Assembly: GCA_964575335.1 (NCBI GenBank)
Contig: CAZNPU010000002.1
Location: 186,001 to 250,000 of the forward strand
Direction of reading: 5' to 3'
Length of the DNA stretch: 64,000 bases
Source of the DNA: CAZNPU01 sp964575335
GTDB taxonomy: Bacteria; Planctomycetota; Phycisphaerae; Phycisphaerales; SM1A02
In this document: positions 51,819 through 61,856 of the stretch, one piece after another
How positions within the stretch are numbered: the first letter of the stretch is position 1
How the letters are laid out: every line of letters begins with the position of its first letter
Program-made: the position numbers and the translations under genes
Notes under the pieces: generated by a model
Databases searched by the model: none
The model's input: only the letters and a program-made list of their open reading frames with translations
Told to the model about the DNA's origin: nothing

Positions 51819-53309
51819 ATGAAACCCCTTCGCACCATTCTTCGCAGCCTCCTGAAATCTCCCACCCGCGTGCTGGTGGTCGATGATCAGCGATCCTGGC
51901 GCGGCATCGACCTCTACGTCGGCGCGTTGCACGTCGCCAAGGCCATTGCGAACGCCAGTCAGCGCGACAAGGTGGGCATCATGCTGCCGACAGCGGGGCT
52001 GTTTCCCATGGCGCTCATGGCCGGCTGGATGCTCGGCCGCACCGTCGTGCCGCTGAATTATCTGCTCAAGGGCGAAGAGCTTGAATATGTGATCAATGAT
52101 GCGGAGTTGGATACGATCGTCACCGCCACGCCGATGGTTGATTTTGTCAAATCGACTTCCGGCGCTGATCTGCCGGCATCGGTCACGCAGATTCGCCTGG
52201 ATCAACTGAGCTTCAAAGGATTCCCGCCGCTGCGGTTTTCAAAACGCCGGCCCGACGATCATCTGGCGGTGTTGCTGTATACATCCGGAACATCGGGCAA
52301 GCCCAAGGGGGTTATGCTCACGGCCGGCAATCTGGCAGCAAACATCAGGCAGTGCGTGGAGTGGGTGCACTTTGATTCCCGCGACATTCTCATGGGCGTA
52401 CTGCCGCAGTTTCACAGTTTCGGGCTGACGGTGCTGACGCTTCTGCCGCTGAGCATCGGCGCCAAAGTCGTTTACACCGCTCGCTTCAATCCGAAGAAGA
52501 TTCTGGATTTGATGAAAACCCATCGGCCGACGGCGCTGATCGCCATTCCGTCGATGTACAACGCGCTGCTGCACGCCAAGAGCGTAACGCCCGAGCACTT
52601 TCAATCACTCAAGTACATCGTTTCCGGCGGCGAGCCGCTGCCCCAAGCTGTGTTTGACGAATATCGCAGCAGGTTCAATGTGACGATCAACGAAGGCTAC
52701 GGCCTCACTGAAACCTCGCCGGTGACCAACTGGTGCCGCCCGAGCGAGTATCGCCGCAGAAGCGTGGGCAAACCGCTGCCCGGTGTTGAAGAGAAGATCG
52801 TCGACGCGCAGGGCAATCGGCTCGGGCCGCATCAGGATGGCGAGATCTGCATCAAAGGCCCCAACGTCATGAAGGGCTACTACAAGCTGCCGGAACAGAC
52901 AAGCGAGGTCTTCGACGAAGAAGGCTACTTCCGCACCGGCGACATGGGGCAGTTTGATGAAGATGGGCACCTGTACATCACCGGCCGCATCAAGGAAATG
53001 CTCATCATCGGCGGAGAGAACGTCTTTCCCCGCGAGATTGAGGAAGTGCTCGATTCGCACGAATCGGTACACGCCTCAGCAGTGATCGGCGTGACGGATG
53101 ATTCGCGAGGCGAAGTTCCGGTGGCGTTCGTCGAGCTTGTCGAAGGCGCAACCTTTGATGAGACCGAACTGCGATCGTATTGCCGTACGAAACTGGCCCA
53201 GTACAAAGTGCCGCGTGACATTCGGCCCATCGAGAAGCTGCCGCGCAGCCCGACGGGCAAGATTCTGCGGCGCGAGCTCAAATCACTGATCACGCAAGCG
53301 CAGACGTAA
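51819..53309 (+). CDS. AMP-forming acyl-CoA synthetase/ligase
   Basis: A 496-residue adenylate-forming enzyme that activates a carboxylic acid with ATP and usually loads it on CoA. The core motifs are intact: LLYTSGTSGKPKGVMLTAGNL (phosphate loop), YGLTETSPVTN, GYFRTGDMGQFDEDGHLYITGRIKEMLIIGGENVFPREIEE and PRSPTGKILRREL with the catalytic Lys. A TTG at 51798 is also in frame, but the ATG at 51819 is the better start. Medium- or long-chain fatty acids are the likely substrates, as in most relatives; the neighbours do not help. The N terminus lacks a signal peptide, so it is cytosolic. Confidence 0.93.
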   Translation: MKPLRTILRSLLKSPTRVLVVDDQRSWRGIDLYVGALHVAKAIANASQRDKVGIMLPTAGLFPMALMAGWMLGRTVVPLNYLLKGEELEYVINDAELDTIVTATPMVDFVKSTSGADLPASVTQIRLDQLSFKGFPPLRFSKRRPDDHLAVLLYTSGTSGKPKGVMLTAGNLAANIRQCVEWVHFDSRDILMGVLPQFHSFGLTVLTLLPLSIGAKVVYTARFNPKKILDLMKTHRPTALIAIPSMYNALLHAKSVTPEHFQSLKYIVSGGEPLPQAVFDEYRSRFNVTINEGYGLTETSPVTNWCRPSEYRRRSVGKPLPGVEEKIVDAQGNRLGPHQDGEICIKGPNVMKGYYKLPEQTSEVFDEEGYFRTGDMGQFDEDGHLYITGRIKEMLIIGGENVFPREIEEVLDSHESVHASAVIGVTDDSRGEVPVAFVELVEGATFDETELRSYCRTKLAQYKVPRDIRPIEKLPRSPTGKILRRELKSLITQAQT

Positions 53310-53543
53310 GCATAGAAAGCAGCTGTGCTTTCATCGCAGTGTTGCCGCTGCCTGTTCGCTGCAGCGCGCAGCAGCGGCTGCGGCGCTGTTTAATTTCCCT
53401 GCCTGACATTCCTGCGGAACGTGGCGTTTTTTCTTGCTTCCTTGCGTGTTCGGGGTTGCAACCACACGGCCGGCCAACGACACTGAACGGATCGGATCGG
53501 GGGTTGCGTTCCCTTATCACCTCTCAATGGAGTGGAGCACATC

Positions 53544-56138
53544 ATGCACAGAAAGGTACTGCTCACCGCAGCCAAGGCTTGCGTGCTGGCAATCCCGCTG
53601 ATTGTGACAGCAGGGCATTCCGCAGCACAAACGCGTCCCTTGTCACAGCGGGAAGCGCCGGTGGCGGTTGATTCCGGCCATGTTCAAAATACCCTCAAGC
53701 GACGTGCAGTCATCTATACCGAGCAGGTGAAGATTGACGGCGCTCCCTGGGTGCGCCTGAAGTTCGCTGAGGCGACACTGGGCGAAGCTCCCTTTGGCGG
53801 CGAACCCACCATCCTCCGCATCACCTCGCGGTTGGACGGCGCGGTGCAGTACATGAATCAGACGCACCTGCGACAGTGGAACTACACCTCGGCCTATTTC
53901 AACGGCGACACGGTGACGGTGGAGATCATCGCCGATCCCGGCGCAGCTCCATCACGCATCGCCATCAGCGAGGCGTGGATCGGCATGCCCGATGAGAACG
54001 ATCTGGAAGACATCGACCGCTCGATCTGCGATGGCGTTGATGATCGCGTGCTCTCGGATGAGCCCGCTAACGGCCGATTGCTCTCCGTCGGCTGCACCGC
54101 GTGGATCATCACCGACGCCAGCAACTGCCTGCTCACCGCTGGCCACTGCACGACGAATGCCAGTTCGGTTGTGCAGTTCAACGTGCCGCTTTCAAATAGC
54201 AACGGTTCGCTGAATCATCCCGGCCCCGAAGATCAGTATGCTGTTGACCTATCATCGGTCCAAACCTCAGGCAGCGGCGGCGTAGGCAACGACTGGAAAT
54301 ACTTTGGCTGCTTCCCGAATTCCAACACCGGCCTGACGCCCTATCAGGCCCAGCAGGCTGCCTATACCCTGGCGCCATCGGCTCCGCCTGTGAACGGCCA
54401 AGACATTCGCATCACCGGCTACGGCACCACCAGTTCGCCCGTGTCACCGACGTGGAATCAGGTGCAAAAGACCCATACTGGCCCATATACCGACCAGACC
54501 GGCAACACCGTGCGATATCGCACCGACACCACTGGCGGCAACTCCGGCTCGCCCGTGTTCGATCTGTCAACTGGTCTAGCCATCGGCATTCACACCCATG
54601 CCGGCTGTAACTCCTCGGGCGGCGCGAATCAGGGAACCGCCATCCACCATCCCAATCTGCAGGCTGCACTTGCGGACCCGCAAGGCGTGTGCTTCCCGCA
54701 GGGCTTCACGATCGCCGTCAGTCCCGCCTCACAGGAAATCTGCGCTCCCGCTGATGCCACATATCAAATTGACATCGGCAAGGCATCAAGCCAAAACGAC
54801 CCGGTAACTCTCTCAGCCAACAACCTTCCTCCCGGAACGACCGTGAGCTTCAGCGTCAATCCCGTGACGCCGCCCGGCACATCGGTGATGACCATCAGCA
54901 ACACTGCCGCTGCACCGACGGGCACCTCAACGATTGAGGTGGTGGGCACAACCGAAAAATTCCTCCATTCCAGGAATGTGACGCTGCGCATCTCCAACGC
55001 CATTCCGCCGACGGTGGTCTTGAACTCGCCCGCCAATGGCGCCCACAACGTGCCGGTGCTGCCGGTGCTTTCGTGGAATGCTGCGAATCAGGCAACCGTA
55101 TACGAAGTGGATGTTGCTGCCGACCCCGGGTTTACCTCGATTGGGTACAGCGCAATCAGCAGCGAAACCAGTCATGTCGTGTCTGCAGCGCTTGAGCCGG
55201 TTTCGCAGTATTACTGGCGCGTGCGGGCGTTGAACGCATGCGGCGACGGAGCGTACTCAAACGCTTTCACCTTCACCACGATGGATGTCCCGCCCATTCT
55301 GTTGGTCGATGATGACGACAACAGCCCCGACGTGCGGTCGTACTACATCGAAGCTCTCACGAACGTCGGCGTGACATTCGACGTGTGGGATATCAATAAC
55401 AACACGAATCCGGAACCCACCGCCGAAGACATGGCGCCGTACAAGATCATCATCTGGTTCTCGGGCGACGGTTGGGGCGGCACCGGAAATCCCAAGGCCG
55501 GTCCCAAGGCGGCAACCGAAGCTGCACTGGCGAAATGGATGGAGTCCGGCGGCTGCTTCTTCCTCAGCAGCCAGGATTATTTCTACGATCGCTTAGGCTC
55601 CGGCAACACAACGCCAAACGCGTTCATGCAGGAATACCTGGGCGTTGCTGCACCGATTGCTCATGACGTTGGTCATAACGCGGTGACAGGCAACAATCTC
55701 TTTGCCGCGATCGGATCGCTTGCGCTGAATTACCCCGGCTCCAACTTCAGCGATCGAGTCACCCCCAACGCAGGCGGATCGCTGGCGTTCACCGGCAATC
55801 AGGGCGGCGCCGGGGTCACCCGCGACGGCGGGCACTACCGCGCCACGTTCCTGGCGTTCCCCTTTGACGCGATTGATGATGCAGCAGCCCGCGCCAGCAT
55901 TATGAGCACCATCCTCAGTTGGTGCGGCGAGCTTGACGTCTCCTGCCCTGCTGACATCGCTCCAGGTGGCGGCGACGGTCAGGTGAATATCGAAGACCTT
56001 CTTGCAGTCATCGGCGCATGGGGGCCGTGCAGCAATCCCAATAACTGCGCAGCTGACATCGCTCCAGATGATGGTGACGGCCAGGTGAATGTCGAAGACC
56101 TCCTTGCAGTCATCAGCGCATGGGGCACGTGCCAGTAA
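53544..56138 (+). CDS. Secreted trypsin-like protease with dockerin-like tail
   Basis: An 864-residue exported protein. It starts at the ATG at 53544, preceded by GGAG, and opens with a signal peptide (AKACVLAIPLIVTAGHSAAQ). A trypsin-like domain has His201 (LTAGHC), Asp250 (GNDWKYFG) and Ser334 (GGNSGSPVF), the complete triad. Beta-rich modules follow: an Ig-like segment (about 395-490) and a fibronectin-like one (about 490-580), then a domain with LVDDDDNSPDVRSYYIEAL. The end holds two short dockerin-like repeats (about 801-864), each with ADIAP, DGQVN and EDLLAVI.AWG. Such repeats are typical of Phycisphaerae secreted proteins. A cohesin partner is not seen here. A terminator follows. Confidence 0.93.
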   Translation: MHRKVLLTAAKACVLAIPLIVTAGHSAAQTRPLSQREAPVAVDSGHVQNTLKRRAVIYTEQVKIDGAPWVRLKFAEATLGEAPFGGEPTILRITSRLDGAVQYMNQTHLRQWNYTSAYFNGDTVTVEIIADPGAAPSRIAISEAWIGMPDENDLEDIDRSICDGVDDRVLSDEPANGRLLSVGCTAWIITDASNCLLTAGHCTTNASSVVQFNVPLSNSNGSLNHPGPEDQYAVDLSSVQTSGSGGVGNDWKYFGCFPNSNTGLTPYQAQQAAYTLAPSAPPVNGQDIRITGYGTTSSPVSPTWNQVQKTHTGPYTDQTGNTVRYRTDTTGGNSGSPVFDLSTGLAIGIHTHAGCNSSGGANQGTAIHHPNLQAALADPQGVCFPQGFTIAVSPASQEICAPADATYQIDIGKASSQNDPVTLSANNLPPGTTVSFSVNPVTPPGTSVMTISNTAAAPTGTSTIEVVGTTEKFLHSRNVTLRISNAIPPTVVLNSPANGAHNVPVLPVLSWNAANQATVYEVDVAADPGFTSIGYSAISSETSHVVSAALEPVSQYYWRVRALNACGDGAYSNAFTFTTMDVPPILLVDDDDNSPDVRSYYIEALTNVGVTFDVWDINNNTNPEPTAEDMAPYKIIIWFSGDGWGGTGNPKAGPKAATEAALAKWMESGGCFFLSSQDYFYDRLGSGNTTPNAFMQEYLGVAAPIAHDVGHNAVTGNNLFAAIGSLALNYPGSNFSDRVTPNAGGSLAFTGNQGGAGVTRDGGHYRATFLAFPFDAIDDAAARASIMSTILSWCGELDVSCPADIAPGGGDGQVNIEDLLAVIGAWGPCSNPNNCAADIAPDDGDGQVNVEDLLAVISAWGTCQ

Positions 56139-56173
56139 CGCTTCGTGTCTCCAATAATGCGATCAGGCATTCC

Positions 56174-56207
56174 AGCCGCGGGCACGAATATGTGCTCGCG
56201 GCTTTTT
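56174..56207 (+). terminator. Intrinsic terminator after the protease gene
   Basis: AGCCGCGGGCAC (56174-56185) pairs with GTGCTCGCGGCT (56192-56203), with one G.T pair, a 6-base loop and a run of five T (56203-56207). It starts 36 bases after the stop of the secreted protease. Confidence 0.8.
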
Positions 56208-56793
56208 CATGCGCGCACACGTTACGTGCACGCTTCGGCAATCTTGTCACTGAATCGATATCGCGGTTGCTTCATGGCATGAGCCAGCTCCCGATCGCTG
56301 CGATATCTTCGCGCGCAAAACATTCACGCTTCATCGCCTTGCGCCAGCAGCACATCAAGCATCTCACGCTCAGGAAAACCGGCACATCTCAACGCTTCGC
56401 CGCTTTGAATGCCTTGCTGCTCTGCACCGATGACTCATGCAACTGATGCATCGGATACCAATACATCATCTGGGTGTCCGGTAATGATCAATTCGGAAAA
56501 AGAGCCGAATTGTGCTTCCAAAACGCTCAACTTGTGGTAGACTACTTGTGATGCGCGTTGGCGCACATATGGGGGGATCCCGGTAGAGAGGGCCGGCGCT
56601 GGGGGAGTAGAACACAAGGAAGAGAGAAGAGCGAAAACTGCGGCAAAGCCTACAGGCTTTGTCGGCGGGTTCATGCACGCGCATGAGCGTCGAAGCCACG
56701 GATCGCTTCGGCGCGTTCGACAGTTCGTGGTGAGCAATCACCACAGTTTTTGGAGTGGCCCGTTCGGGGCTTAAGATGAGAAAGGTAGTCAAA
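56208..56793. promoter_or_regulatory. Long leader of the PEP-CTERM-like gene
   Basis: About 590 bases without a supported gene. From about 56500 it has structure that suggests a transcribed leader: a possible extended -10 (TGTGGTAGACT near 56535), GCGCGTTGGCGC and a hairpin AAAGCCTACAGGCTTT near 56645-56660. A weak AAAGG at 56781 precedes the ATG at 56794. The promoter call is weak; a 5' leader of about 240 bases would be long for a small secreted protein. Confidence 0.35.
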
Positions 56794-57372
56794 ATGAAGA
56801 AAGCCTGTGTTGGAATCGCCACCATGACCGTGGTTGCGAGCGTCGCCTTGGCGACCTCGGCCAATGCTGCTACGTACGTGCTGAATGTTGAAAACTGGGC
56901 TCCGTCGGAGTTCTTCTCCTTCGGCGAGCCCTCGACCAACCCCATTTACCAGATCGATCTCGGAGTTGACTCGATCGTTACCGGCGTCACGATCGACCTC
57001 ACCGTCACTGCAGCCGGCGATGCCTATTTGTCAGACTTCGGCATTGCATTCTTCCCGCTCGAAGTCGTTCCCGACGGCGGCCCGGGCCTGATCATCACCC
57101 CCGGCGTCCTTGATGACATGCCCGGTACGATGCATTACAGCGAAACCTGGGACCTCAACGATAACATCGGAGATCCCGATGCTCCGCAGCCGTTCTCACT
57201 GCCCAGCGGCATTCTCTGGGTGGAAGGCATGGACTGGGCGCCGGCCTGGGTCGGCCTGACCGACATCAACGGCACGATCACTATCCACTACACCCCCGTT
57301 CCCGCTCCGGGCGCCCTGGCGCTGCTCGGCATTGCCGGCGTCGTCAGCGCTGGTCGCCGTCGTCGCGCCTGA
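56794..57372 (+). CDS. Small secreted protein with PEP-CTERM-like sorting tail
   Basis: A 192-residue exported protein. It starts at the ATG at 56794 (KKACVGIATMTVVASVALATSANA), a normal signal peptide with AAAGG upstream; ATG at 56776 would also be in frame. The mature part is acidic and beta-rich, with IYQIDLGVDSIVTGVTIDLTVT and no cysteine. The C terminus reads PAPGALALLGIAGVVSAGRRRRA: a Pro motif, a hydrophobic stretch and a basic cluster, as in PEP-CTERM proteins processed by exosortase. A perfect terminator follows. The signal indicates extracellular or surface location; its function is unknown. Confidence 0.87.
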   Translation: MKKACVGIATMTVVASVALATSANAATYVLNVENWAPSEFFSFGEPSTNPIYQIDLGVDSIVTGVTIDLTVTAAGDAYLSDFGIAFFPLEVVPDGGPGLIITPGVLDDMPGTMHYSETWDLNDNIGDPDAPQPFSLPSGILWVEGMDWAPAWVGLTDINGTITIHYTPVPAPGALALLGIAGVVSAGRRRRA

Positions 57373-57402
57373 ACGGCACTTGTTCAATCCAGCTCGACCC
57401 CC

Positions 57403-57436
57403 AGTGCGGAGCCTCGGCTCCGCACTGCTTTTTTTT
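57403..57436 (+). terminator. Strong intrinsic terminator
   Basis: AGTGCGGAGCC (57403-57413) pairs perfectly over 11 bases with GGCTCCGCACT (57416-57426) around a 2-base spacer, followed by eight T at 57429-57436. It lies 31 bases after the stop of the PEP-CTERM-like gene. Confidence 0.95.
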
Positions 57437-57721
57437 GCGCGCTTTGACCGCGCTGTCACTTGCTGCATCTCGTGATGACCCATTACTCTCTGCTTGAGCA
57501 AAAGCAGGCGACGCGGTGTTGTTGTGTGCTGTCTGGTCAACTGCATAGAACATACAACAGCAGCATGCTGCGGAATATCACACTCCCTCAACTGCATCCT
57601 CAGCACACTTTCGTCGCCGATTGCTGAATAATGACTGTCGATAGCCGGCAGCCACACCTGACGCAATACTCTTTTGACTGCCTGGTTTTCCCTGTACAGC
57701 ATCACGCACCTACGCTTTGTC
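57437..57721. other. Intergenic region before hrpA
   Basis: About 285 bases without a supported gene. The hrpA frame opens earlier (TTG at 57674) than the start I chose. Short frames have no motif, and no promoter is clear. Confidence 0.4.
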
Positions 57722-60700
57722 GTGCGAGCAAAGCCTGAACTTCATCCTCACGCCCGCGAACTGCTGGCCCGGCTCAGCCAATGCATGCTGGTCGATCAAT
57801 ATCGCCTGCGCCGCCGGCTTCAGAAGGCGTTTAGCCGCCGCTCGAAAACTGCGAAAAATCGCCAAGCGTCAAGCGCTGAAGTTCAGCCGGTCGATGACGC
57901 CTTCTTCGCACAGATCTCCCAGCAGATCGAACGCTCCGTCGAGCAGCGCCGCTGCCGCGAAGCGCAACGCCCGGCTCTTGTTTATCCCGACGAACTGCCG
58001 ATCGTCCAGCGACGTCAGGAGATCGCCCGCGCAATTCACGAAAACCAGGTGGTCATCATCGCTGGTGAAACCGGCTCGGGAAAAACAACCCAACTGCCCA
58101 AGATTTGTCTTGAACTCGGTCGAGGTGTTGCTGGCCTCATCGGTCACACCCAGCCTCGCCGCATCGCTGCCCGCTCAGTGGCTCACCGCATCGCTCACGA
58201 AATCGGCAGCCCGCTGGGCCAGCATGTCGGCTACAAGGTTCGCTTCAATCACACGCTTCATCAAAGCGCGTACATCAAGCTGATGACCGATGGCATCCTG
58301 CTTGCTGAAACGCAGCACGATCCGCTGTTGTTGCAGTACGACACCATCATCATCGACGAAGCCCACGAGCGCAGCCTCAACATCGATTTTCTCCTGGGCT
58401 ATCTCAAGCAGCTTCTGCCCAAGCGCCCCGATCTCAAGATCATCATCACTTCCGCAACCATCGACCCCGAACGCTTCAGCCGGCATTTCAACAATGCGCC
58501 GATTCTCGAAGTCACCGGACGAACTTATCCCGTAACGATCGAATATCGCCCGGTGCAGTCGGAAGAGCCGGACGAAGAAGATCCCACGATGCTCGACGCC
58601 ATCGTGGCGGCAGTTGAGGAAATTCTCAATACACCTGAGCAGGGCCAAGCCGATGCTCACGCAGCGGGCGAGCCTGCGCGCAACGGCGACATCCTCATCT
58701 TTCTCAGTGGCGAGCGGGAGATTCGCGAAACCGCTGAAGCGCTGAAGACACTGCAATCCAGACACCATAAGACGCAACATAAAAACGCAGCACGCGCTTC
58801 AGCAACTGCTGCCGACAGTCAAGCGTCCCTGGAGATTCTCCCGCTTTATGCGCGTCTGTCGCCACAGGAGCAGCAGCGCATCTTTCAGCCTCACAGCGGC
58901 CGTCGCATTGTTTTAGCGACCAATGTTGCTGAAACGTCGCTGACCGTGCCGGGCATTCGCTATGTCATTGATCCCGGATTCGCCCGCATCAGCCGGTACA
59001 GCGCCAACGCGCGCGTGCAGCGGCTGCCGATTGAACCGATCTCGCAGGCATCAGCGAATCAACGAGCCGGCCGTTGCGGCCGCATTGAAGCCGGCAAGTG
59101 CATTCGCCTGTATTCTGAAGACGATTACGAATCGCGCCCGCTCTTTACCGATCCGGAAATCCTCCGGGCCAATCTCGCCAGCGTCATCCTGCAGATGAAA
59201 GCGCTGAAGCTGGGCGCTGTTGAAAAGTTTCCGTTCATCGATCCGCCTCGCCCTGCAATGATCCGCGAGGGCTACCAGACGCTGCTGGAATTGGGCGCGG
59301 TGAATGAGAATCACCACATCACGCCGCTGGGACTGGAATTGGCGAAACTGCCCGTTGACCCGCGCATCGGGCGCATGATTCTCGCAGCAAAGCATGAGCG
59401 ATGTCTCAGGGAAGTACTCATCATCGCCTCGGCGCTTGCCATGCAGGACCCGCGTCTGCGGCCGATGGATGCGCAGGAGCAAGCCGATGAGGCGCATCAG
59501 CAATTTGCCGACGATACCTCGGATTTCCTCAGCTATCTCAAGCTGTGGAACGCCTATCACGATCGCGCAGCGCAGCTTTCATCCAGCAAGCTGCGCCAAT
59601 GGTGTCAACAGCATTACATCTCGTATCTACGCATGCGCGAATGGTACGACATCCATGCGCAGCTGCACGATCTGACAAAGGAACTGAAGCTGCGGTTGAA
59701 CAGGCAGCCGGCACGCAGCGAGAGCATTCACCGCGCGCTATTGACCGGCCTGCTCGGGCACGTGGGCTTCAAAGCTGACGGCCGCGAGTACACCGGGCCG
59801 CGTGATCGCAAGTTTCACATCTTCCCCGGCTCGGGCCTGTTCAAGAAAGGACCGAAATGGATCATGGCAGCCGAGCTGGTCCAGACCAATCGGCTGTACG
59901 CTCGAACGGTTGCCCGCGTGCAGCCGGAATGGATCGAGCGACTCGCGCCGCATCTGATCAAGCGCACGTACAGCGAGCCGCACTGGAACAGAAAATCAGC
60001 GCACGTTGAAGCCTACGAAAAGATCACGCTGCAGGGTCTGATCATTGTGCCGCGGCGTCGCGTTCACTTTGGCCCGATCAACCCGCAGCACGCGCGGGAA
60101 ATCTTCATTCAAAATGCGCTTGTCGAAGGCGAGTACGACACCTCTGCGCCGTTTTTTGCGCATAATCGCGAACTGATTGAGCGAGTCCGCACGTTGGAGG
60201 CGAAGATCCGGCGGCGCGATGTGATGGTCGATCCTGAAGTCATTTTCGATTTCTACGATCGTCACATTCCCGAGGGCGTATTCAACGGCCCGCTCTTTGA
60301 AAAATGGCGCAAACAGGCTGAAGCGGATGATCCGAAGCTGCTGTTCATGTCGCGCGACGACCTGATGCTTTACGGCGCAGAGGCAATCACAGCCGAACAG
60401 TTCCCTGATTCAATCGAGCTGCATGGCATCAGTTTGCCGCTGGAATATCAGTTGAATCCCGGCCAGCCCGACGACGGCGTGACGATGATCGTTCCGCTGG
60501 AAGTGCTCAATCTCATACGCGAAGAGCAAACGCAGTGGCTTGTGCCCGGGCTGCTGCGTGAAAAAATCATCGCACTGATCAAGACGCTGCCCAAGTATCT
60601 GCGGCGGAATTTCGTACCTGCGCCCGAGTACGCGGACATATGCCTGCAGATGATCGAGTTTGGACGCGGCTCGCTGCTTGAAGAACTCAGCAACGCCTTG

Positions 60701-61774
60701 CATCGCCGCACCGGCGTGAAAATCCCCCACACCCCCGGCGAAGCGTGGCGTCCTGATGCGCTGCCTGATTATCTGCGCATGAACTTCAAAGTGGTCGACG
60801 CGAAAGGCGAACCGATCGCCAGCGGCCGCGATTTGTCCCAACTCAAACAGAAAGTGGCGCGCAAAGCAGAAAAACAAAAAGCCGATTCTTCCCTGCCCGG
60901 GTTTGAGCGCGATCACATTCTCGACTGGGACTTCGACGAACTGCCTGATCGCATCGAGATACAGCGGGCAGGCATCACGCTGTTTGCCTATCCTGCAATC
61001 ATTGACAACAGCCACAGCGTTTCGATTCGCCTGATGGATTCGCCGGAAGCAGCAGCACGCGCGACACGCGCAGGGATTCGCCGCTTGTTCGCACTGCAAG
61101 TGCATGACGAACTGTCGATGCACATTGAATACCTGCCGAACATCGAGGAGATGTGCCTGCAGTTTGCCCCGCTTGGCGAGAGCGAGACGCTCAGGCGAGC
61201 GCTGGCAGACTTGGTTGTTGATCGCGTGTTCATCGGCGATCTGCCCGTCGTGAGCAATGCCAAGGAGTTTCAGCGACGATTACGGAGCGGCTGGATCAAC
61301 CTCTGGCCGGTTGCGGGCGAAGTCAGCACGTTGGTGTCACGGATTCTGACGGCTCATCACGACGTCGATCTGCGACTGGCCGATGCAGACAGCCCGTTCT
61401 GGGCGGAGTCGATTGCTGACATTCGCACGCAGCTTCGTCATCTCTTTCAAAATAACTTCCTGCTCGATACGCCCTTTGAATGGCTGCAGCAGTACCCGCG
61501 CTACCTGCAGGCAATTCAAATCAGGCTGCATCGCCTCGCCAACGCCGGCCTTTCGCGCGACAGACAGGCGACCGAGGAAATCGCTCGGCATTGGCAGCGC
61601 TATGCGGAACGCCTGCAGCAGCATCGCCTGCACAATGTGCTTGATCCGACACTCGAACAGTATCGCTGGATGATCGAAGAGCTTCGTGTATCGCTGTTTG
61701 CTCAGGAACTTCGCACCCGTGTGCCGGTGTCATCAAAACGCCTGGATAAGTTGTGGGAGCAGGTGCGAATATAA
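57722..61774 (+). CDS. hrpA: ATP-dependent RNA helicase HrpA
   Basis: A DEAH-box helicase of about 1350 residues that unwinds RNA and, in E. coli, rescues stalled ribosomes. With the GTG at 57722 as first codon, Walker A is GETGSGKT (115-122) and the DEAH box is Asp212-Glu-Ala-His215. Later come SATIDPERFSRHF, the arginine-finger region QASANQRAGRCGR, and the HrpA-specific C-terminal region with FPGSGLFKKGPKWIMAAELV and RNFVPAPEYAD; the C terminus IEELRVSLFAQEL matches E. coli. The frame opens at a TTG at 57674, and an ATG at 57785 is also possible, so the N terminus is uncertain by about 20 residues. The length fits HrpA (about 1300) rather than HrpB. Confidence 0.95.
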   Translation: MRAKPELHPHARELLARLSQCMLVDQYRLRRRLQKAFSRRSKTAKNRQASSAEVQPVDDAFFAQISQQIERSVEQRRCREAQRPALVYPDELPIVQRRQEIARAIHENQVVIIAGETGSGKTTQLPKICLELGRGVAGLIGHTQPRRIAARSVAHRIAHEIGSPLGQHVGYKVRFNHTLHQSAYIKLMTDGILLAETQHDPLLLQYDTIIIDEAHERSLNIDFLLGYLKQLLPKRPDLKIIITSATIDPERFSRHFNNAPILEVTGRTYPVTIEYRPVQSEEPDEEDPTMLDAIVAAVEEILNTPEQGQADAHAAGEPARNGDILIFLSGEREIRETAEALKTLQSRHHKTQHKNAARASATAADSQASLEILPLYARLSPQEQQRIFQPHSGRRIVLATNVAETSLTVPGIRYVIDPGFARISRYSANARVQRLPIEPISQASANQRAGRCGRIEAGKCIRLYSEDDYESRPLFTDPEILRANLASVILQMKALKLGAVEKFPFIDPPRPAMIREGYQTLLELGAVNENHHITPLGLELAKLPVDPRIGRMILAAKHERCLREVLIIASALAMQDPRLRPMDAQEQADEAHQQFADDTSDFLSYLKLWNAYHDRAAQLSSSKLRQWCQQHYISYLRMREWYDIHAQLHDLTKELKLRLNRQPARSESIHRALLTGLLGHVGFKADGREYTGPRDRKFHIFPGSGLFKKGPKWIMAAELVQTNRLYARTVARVQPEWIERLAPHLIKRTYSEPHWNRKSAHVEAYEKITLQGLIIVPRRRVHFGPINPQHAREIFIQNALVEGEYDTSAPFFAHNRELIERVRTLEAKIRRRDVMVDPEVIFDFYDRHIPEGVFNGPLFEKWRKQAEADDPKLLFMSRDDLMLYGAEAITAEQFPDSIELHGISLPLEYQLNPGQPDDGVTMIVPLEVLNLIREEQTQWLVPGLLREKIIALIKTLPKYLRRNFVPAPEYADICLQMIEFGRGSLLEELSNALHRRTGVKIPHTPGEAWRPDALPDYLRMNFKVVDAKGEPIASGRDLSQLKQKVARKAEKQKADSSLPGFERDHILDWDFDELPDRIEIQRAGITLFAYPAIIDNSHSVSIRLMDSPEAAARATRAGIRRLFALQVHDELSMHIEYLPNIEEMCLQFAPLGESETLRRALADLVVDRVFIGDLPVVSNAKEFQRRLRSGWINLWPVAGEVSTLVSRILTAHHDVDLRLADADSPFWAESIADIRTQLRHLFQNNFLLDTPFEWLQQYPRYLQAIQIRLHRLANAGLSRDRQATEEIARHWQRYAERLQQHRLHNVLDPTLEQYRWMIEELRVSLFAQELRTRVPVSSKRLDKLWEQVRI

Positions 61775-61856
61775 GATCGATGCAGACAAGGTTCTCTGCG
61801 CAACAGCATGAAAACAGCGGCCCCCGATAGCTGCAGAGAGGATTTGTTTCTGAGAG

